This document shows, one piece after another, positions 60,539 to 64,000 of a stretch of 64,000 nucleotides of DNA. Numbering within the stretch: position 1 is the stretch's first letter; every line of letters begins with the position of its first letter. The translations under genes and the position numbers were made by a program. The notes below the pieces were generated by a model, which was given only the letters and a program-made list of their open reading frames with translations, was not told the DNA's origin and made no database searches. This DNA is from Acidocella sp. KAb 2-4 (GTDB lineage: Bacteria > Pseudomonadota > Alphaproteobacteria > Acetobacterales > Acetobacteraceae). The DNA lies in the NCBI RefSeq assembly GCF_020567705.1, contig NZ_JAJDJU010000011.1:42146-106145 (forward strand), in the 5' to 3' direction.

Positions 60539-62605
60539 GTGCAAGTTGCTGTTGACGGCCCCTGGACGCCCCTGCTCGGGCGCTTGAGCCTTGAGGCCAT
60601 CCCCTACACCAATCCCATCCTCATCTTCACCTTCGCCATCGCGGCCATTGTTGGCCTCGTGGTTGTCGGCAGTGTACTGTACTTCAAGAAGGTGGGTTAC
60701 ATCTGGCGCGAGTGGCTGTGCTCCGTCGACCATAAGCGCATCGGCGTGATGTATATCATCCTCGGCCTGGTGATGCTGTTTCGCGGCTTCATCGACGGCG
60801 TGATGATCCGCACCCAGCAGGCCATCGCCATCGGCCCCAACAGCCCCGGCTATCTGGGCGCCGCGCATGGCTATCTGCCGCCTTATCACTTCGACCAGAT
60901 TTACTCCGCGCATGGCACGATCATGCTGATCTTCGCCGCCACGCCGCTGCTCACCGGTTTGGGCAACGTGATCGTGCCGCTGCAGGTGGGCGCGCGCGAC
61001 ATGGCCTTCCCCTACCTCAACGCGGTGAGTCTGTGGCTGACCGTGGCGGGCGCGCTGCTGTGCATGATCTCGCTGTTCGTTGGCGAGTTCTCCAACGCCA
61101 CCTGGGTCGGGCTGATGCCATTCGCCGAAATGTCCTCCAACCCGGGCGTTGGCGTCGATTACTGGATGTGGGCGCTGCAGGTGTCCTCACTCGGCACCAC
61201 GTTCAACTCCATCAACATGATCGCCACGATCGTGAAGATGCGCGCCCCCGGCATGGGCTGGTTCCGCGTTCCGGTATTCACCTGGGCGACGATGGCGACC
61301 GCCATCATCGGCCTCACCGCCTTCCCCGTGCTCACCGCGGCGCTGTGCATGCTGGGGCTGGACCGCTACGTCGGCACGCATTTCTTCACCGCCGGCATGG
61401 GCGGCAACTACATGCTCTACATCAACCTGTTCTGGACCTGGGGCCATCCGGAAGTTTACTTCCTGATGCTGCCCGCCTTCGGCCTGATCTCGGAGATCGT
61501 GTCCACCTTCTCCAGCAAGGCGCTGTTCGGCTACCCGACCATGATCGCCGCCTCGCTCGGCATCGCGGGCGTGGGCTGGGTGGTGTGGGCGCACCATTTC
61601 TTCACCATGGGCATGGGACCGAACCTGATCGGCTTCTTCTCCGCCGCCACCATGATCGTGGGCATCCCGACGGGCGTGAAAGCGTTCAACTGGATCTTCA
61701 CCATGTATCGCGGACGCATCACGCTGGCCACGCCGATGCTGTGGGCGATCACCGCCATCGTGCTGCTGCTGCTTGGCGGCATCACCGGCATGATGCTCTC
61801 CGCCTCGGTGGTCGACTACACGGTGCATGACTCCGTGTTCGTGGTCGCGCATTTCCACTGCATGGTGCTGGTCATCGGCGCGGGCATCTTCGCCGCCGTC
61901 ACCTATTGGTGGCCGAAGGTGTTTGGCTTCAAGCTGAACGAAACCCTGGGCCAGTGGTTCTTCTGGACCTTCGTGCTCGCCAGCGTGCTGGTGTTCATCC
62001 CGATGTTCCAGGCCGGGCTGGATGGCGAAACCCGCCGCCTTGACTATTTGTTCGATACCTCGCTGCGCCCGCTGATGCTGGCCGAGGTCACGGGCATGGG
62101 CATGTACTTCGTGTCGCTGTTCTGCTTCCTCGCCATGCTGGTCGTCTCGCTCGTCAAGCGTGAGCCGGCCGGGCAAGACCCTTGGGGCACGGCCCGTTCG
62201 CTGGAATGGCTCACCCATACGCCGGTACCGTTCTATAACTTCGCGGTCACCCCGCAGGTGCACGCGCTGGATGAGCTCGCTTGGCGCCGCGCCAATGGGT
62301 TGGAGAAGGCGCAGCCGGAGCGCTATGTGCCGATCCACATGCCCAGCAGCTCGGGCCTGCCCTTCATCATCGGCATGCTCAGCTTCGTCTGCACCTTTGC
62401 GCTGGTGTGGCGCATCTGGTGGCTGGCCGGGGCTTCGCTGCTGGCGGTGATCCTGCTGGTCATCATCCGCTCCTTCGACAAGAACGAGGGCTACGTGCTC
62501 TCCGCCGACACCATCGCGGAGATGGAGCGCAAGCTCCACACGGTCAGCCTGATTGCTGAACAATCCAAAGTCCTGCCGGTGGGCGGGCAGGTGGAGGCTC
62601 ATTAA
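60539..62605 (+). CDS. cyoB: cytochrome bo-type ubiquinol oxidase subunit I
   Basis: A 688-residue haem-copper oxidase core with about 14-15 membrane helices. Cu-B and haem histidines and the proton channels are marked by WGHPEVYFLMLPAFG, WAHHFFTMGMG and VVAHFHCMVL. It reduces O2 to water and pumps protons. GTG start at 60539 with AAGGAAGG upstream; the stop overlaps cyoC (TAATG). Confidence 0.97.
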   Translation: MQVAVDGPWTPLLGRLSLEAIPYTNPILIFTFAIAAIVGLVVVGSVLYFKKVGYIWREWLCSVDHKRIGVMYIILGLVMLFRGFIDGVMIRTQQAIAIGPNSPGYLGAAHGYLPPYHFDQIYSAHGTIMLIFAATPLLTGLGNVIVPLQVGARDMAFPYLNAVSLWLTVAGALLCMISLFVGEFSNATWVGLMPFAEMSSNPGVGVDYWMWALQVSSLGTTFNSINMIATIVKMRAPGMGWFRVPVFTWATMATAIIGLTAFPVLTAALCMLGLDRYVGTHFFTAGMGGNYMLYINLFWTWGHPEVYFLMLPAFGLISEIVSTFSSKALFGYPTMIAASLGIAGVGWVVWAHHFFTMGMGPNLIGFFSAATMIVGIPTGVKAFNWIFTMYRGRITLATPMLWAITAIVLLLLGGITGMMLSASVVDYTVHDSVFVVAHFHCMVLVIGAGIFAAVTYWWPKVFGFKLNETLGQWFFWTFVLASVLVFIPMFQAGLDGETRRLDYLFDTSLRPLMLAEVTGMGMYFVSLFCFLAMLVVSLVKREPAGQDPWGTARSLEWLTHTPVPFYNFAVTPQVHALDELAWRRANGLEKAQPERYVPIHMPSSSGLPFIIGMLSFVCTFALVWRIWWLAGASLLAVILLVIIRSFDKNEGYVLSADTIAEMERKLHTVSLIAEQSKVLPVGGQVEAH

Positions 62606-63234
62606 TGGCTAGCCATACTCAAGCCGGCGCCGATGTGGTGCTGTGGAACGCCAGCGCCGACGCGCATGACAACATCTCGGCCCGCACCTATGGGTTCTGG
62701 CTGTATCTGCTCAGCGACGCGCTGATCATCGCGGCGGTCGTCGCCTGCTACGCGGTGCTCGACAACCCGCTCAACGCGGCCGGCGGGCCACTGGGGAACC
62801 AGTTCCTCAGCGCCTCCAAGGGGCTGGTGCAGACCTTCCTGGTGCTGGGCAGCGTGCTGTCCTACAGCCTCGCCACCGTCGCGCTGAAGCGCGGCAACAA
62901 GCTGGGGGTCGGCCTGGGCATGGTCGGCGCCATCCTGCTCGCGGTGCTGTTTCTCGGCATCGGGATGGGCGATCTCGCGGCGCTGAGCGCCGCGGGCAAT
63001 GGCTTCGCGCGCAGCGGCTATCTCTCCTGCTTCTTCACCCTCATCGTCACCCACGCCCTGCACATGGGCTTCGGCATTCTCTGGATGCTGGTGATGCTGG
63101 TGCAGATCGGCGTGTTCGGCTTCACCGAAAACGTCGTGGCCCGGCTGCTGAACCTGCGCATGTTCTGGCAGTTCCAGGCCTCGGTCTGGGTTGTGGTTTA
63201 TATCTACGTCTACCTGTTCGGAGGTGCCCACTAA
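62605..63234 (+). CDS. cyoC: cytochrome bo-type ubiquinol oxidase subunit III
   Basis: A 209-residue protein with five membrane helices, beginning with the conserved TYGFWLYLLSDALIIAAVVA and ending FWQFQASVWVVVYIYVYLFG. Subunit III stabilises the oxidase. ATG overlaps the cyoB stop and its own stop overlaps the cyoD start, so translation of cyoB, cyoC and cyoD is coupled. Confidence 0.97.
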   Translation: MASHTQAGADVVLWNASADAHDNISARTYGFWLYLLSDALIIAAVVACYAVLDNPLNAAGGPLGNQFLSASKGLVQTFLVLGSVLSYSLATVALKRGNKLGVGLGMVGAILLAVLFLGIGMGDLAALSAAGNGFARSGYLSCFFTLIVTHALHMGFGILWMLVMLVQIGVFGFTENVVARLLNLRMFWQFQASVWVVVYIYVYLFGGAH

Positions 63235-63596
63235 TGGCCGCTCACAACGACCCGCTCGCGCATCCCGAAGTCCGTCAGGGCTCGGTCCTGCGCTACGTTC
63301 TCGGCTTTATTGCCTCGGGCGCGGCGATGTACTTCGCCTATGTCGAAGCCCTTGGCAAACCGCCGGTGGTGGAATTGCTGGAGATCCTGGCCGGGGCACT
63401 GCTGTTCAGCCTGCTCACCCAGGCGGCCCTGTTCTTCGGGCTCGACATCTCGCGTGCCCAGATCTGGAAGAGCGTCTCGCTGATCCTCACCGTGCCGCTG
63501 TTCATCATCATGATCGGCATCACGGTATGGGCCTTCGCCTCGCTCTACAACCGCACCATGCCGGACCCGGCGATCATGAACTCGATGGCCATGTAA
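63234..63596 (+). CDS. cyoD: cytochrome bo-type ubiquinol oxidase subunit IV
   Basis: A 120-residue protein with three membrane helices, the small assembly subunit of quinol oxidases. Last gene of the operon. No cyoE (haem O synthase) follows; a terminator and a convergent gene come next, so haem O synthase must be encoded elsewhere. Confidence 0.95.
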   Translation: MAAHNDPLAHPEVRQGSVLRYVLGFIASGAAMYFAYVEALGKPPVVELLEILAGALLFSLLTQAALFFGLDISRAQIWKSVSLILTVPLFIIMIGITVWAFASLYNRTMPDPAIMNSMAM

Positions 63597-63623
63597 GGCC
63601 CTCCGCCACGGCGGAAACGATCG

Positions 63624-63651
63624 CGCGGCCCCGCAAGGGGCCGCGTTTTTT
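63624..63651 (+). terminator. intrinsic terminator after cyoD
   Basis: CGCGGCCCC, a GCAA tetraloop and GGGGCCGCG (63624-63645) are followed by TTTTTT. It ends the cyo message. Confidence 0.95.
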
Positions 63652-63662
63652 ATGCCCGGCGC

Positions 63663-64000
63663 TCAGCTCGCGGCACCGCCATCCTGCGGCGCATTCTGCG
63701 CCAGATGCTGGGTGATGGCCGGTAAATGCTGGGCGATGAGCTGGCTGGCCTGCTGCGGGTCGATGCCCAGCTTCGCCGCCACCGCCTGCACCGCCGGCAT
63801 CCCCAGCACCTGCTGCACTGTGCCGGCATCGATCGGCAGCCCCTGGCCGCCGGTCCAGGCGGCGATATGCTGGCCAAACCCGCTCTGCTCAAACTGCGCC
63901 GTCAGCCCGTCCAGGCCGCCCATGCCCTGTTCCTCCAGCGTTTGCAGCAACGGCCCCGCCAGCTGCCCCGCCTCAGCCCCCAGCGCGCTATGGATCAGAT
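63663..64000 (-). CDS. YidB/DUF937 family protein, C-terminal part
   Basis: The frame is open to the right edge, so the N-terminus lies outside the window. The visible part contains two DUF937-like repeats: LIHSALGAEAGQLAG, GGLDGLTAQFEQSGFGQHI and SWTG-like AAWTGGQGLPIDAGTV, then VLGMPAVQAVAAKLG with glutamine-rich helices. YidB is a small cytoplasmic protein of unknown function. Converges on cyoD. Confidence 0.85.
   Translation of the reverse strand, partial: LIHSALGAEAGQLAGPLLQTLEEQGMGGLDGLTAQFEQSGFGQHIAAWTGGQGLPIDAGTVQQVLGMPAVQAVAAKLGIDPQQASQLIAQHLPAITQHLAQNAPQDGGAAS

Overview
The window is a GC-rich, densely packed chromosomal segment made almost entirely of housekeeping and envelope genes. 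Its content points to an alphaproteobacterium, most likely of the Acetobacteraceae (acidophile/acetic-acid type). The pointers are the hopanoid genes hpnN and hpnK, a cyoABCD quinol oxidase, the blocks yqeY-dnaG-rpoD divergent from carA, pal-cpoB-tilS-ftsH and comF next to an NDUFAF5-like methyltransferase, and an extended ribosomal protein S9. The family assignment is inference from content and order, not from a search. I see no phage, insertion sequence, CRISPR array or rRNA. There is one tRNA gene.

Layout. 1-6066: the panB tail, then leftward bfr, ftsH, tilS, cpoB and pal (iron storage, membrane proteolysis, tRNA-Ile lysidine, Tol-Pal envelope). 6067-12733: pheS-pheT rightward, facing a leftward yggT-hpnN-RHH group. 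12861-23550: tRNA-Ala(CGC), then a long rightward run of rsmB, rpe, heparinase-like protein, galE, a GT4 glycosyltransferase, creA, a ZTP riboswitch, purH, a small membrane protein, an SDR epimerase and rplM-rpsI with a strong terminator. 23609-28555: a GT87-like membrane glycosyltransferase of different base composition converges on hpnK-DUF1178-grx-comF; a methyltransferase is divergent from comF; then radC. 28671-35160: a tripartite RND efflux operon (outer-membrane factor, adaptor, pump) with a divergent TetR regulator and a palindromic candidate operator. 35157-41826: leftward yqeY-dnaG-rpoD-GNAT-rluA-DUF3553-moaA. 41906-48976: carA, a HEPN/MNT pair, carB, greA and ilvA. 48987-54029: trmJ, cysS, an M20 peptidase, yraN and an AI-2E-type permease. 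54229-58375: an XRE regulator with sseA, metC and a DUF4010 membrane protein. 58533-63596: a DUF2189 membrane protein and cyoABCD. A YidB/DUF937 gene runs off the right edge.

How genes work together. Pyrimidine/arginine supply (carAB) and purine supply (purH) carry the most interesting regulation. purH has a recognisable ZTP riboswitch. CarA carries an N-terminal helix-turn-helix-like domain and is transcribed from a promoter next to perfect inverted repeats, which suggests that the enzyme subunit may control its own gene. A minimal nucleotidyltransferase/HEPN pair of toxin-antitoxin type sits inside the carA-carB unit, and the HEPN partner has lost the RX4HXY histidine. The yqeY-dnaG-rpoD leader can fold into mutually exclusive hairpins. 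A 23-codon reading frame ends exactly at the TTG start of cyoA.

Limits: everything was read by eye. Promoter, operator and small-ORF calls are candidates. Gene identities rest on motifs and family resemblance.
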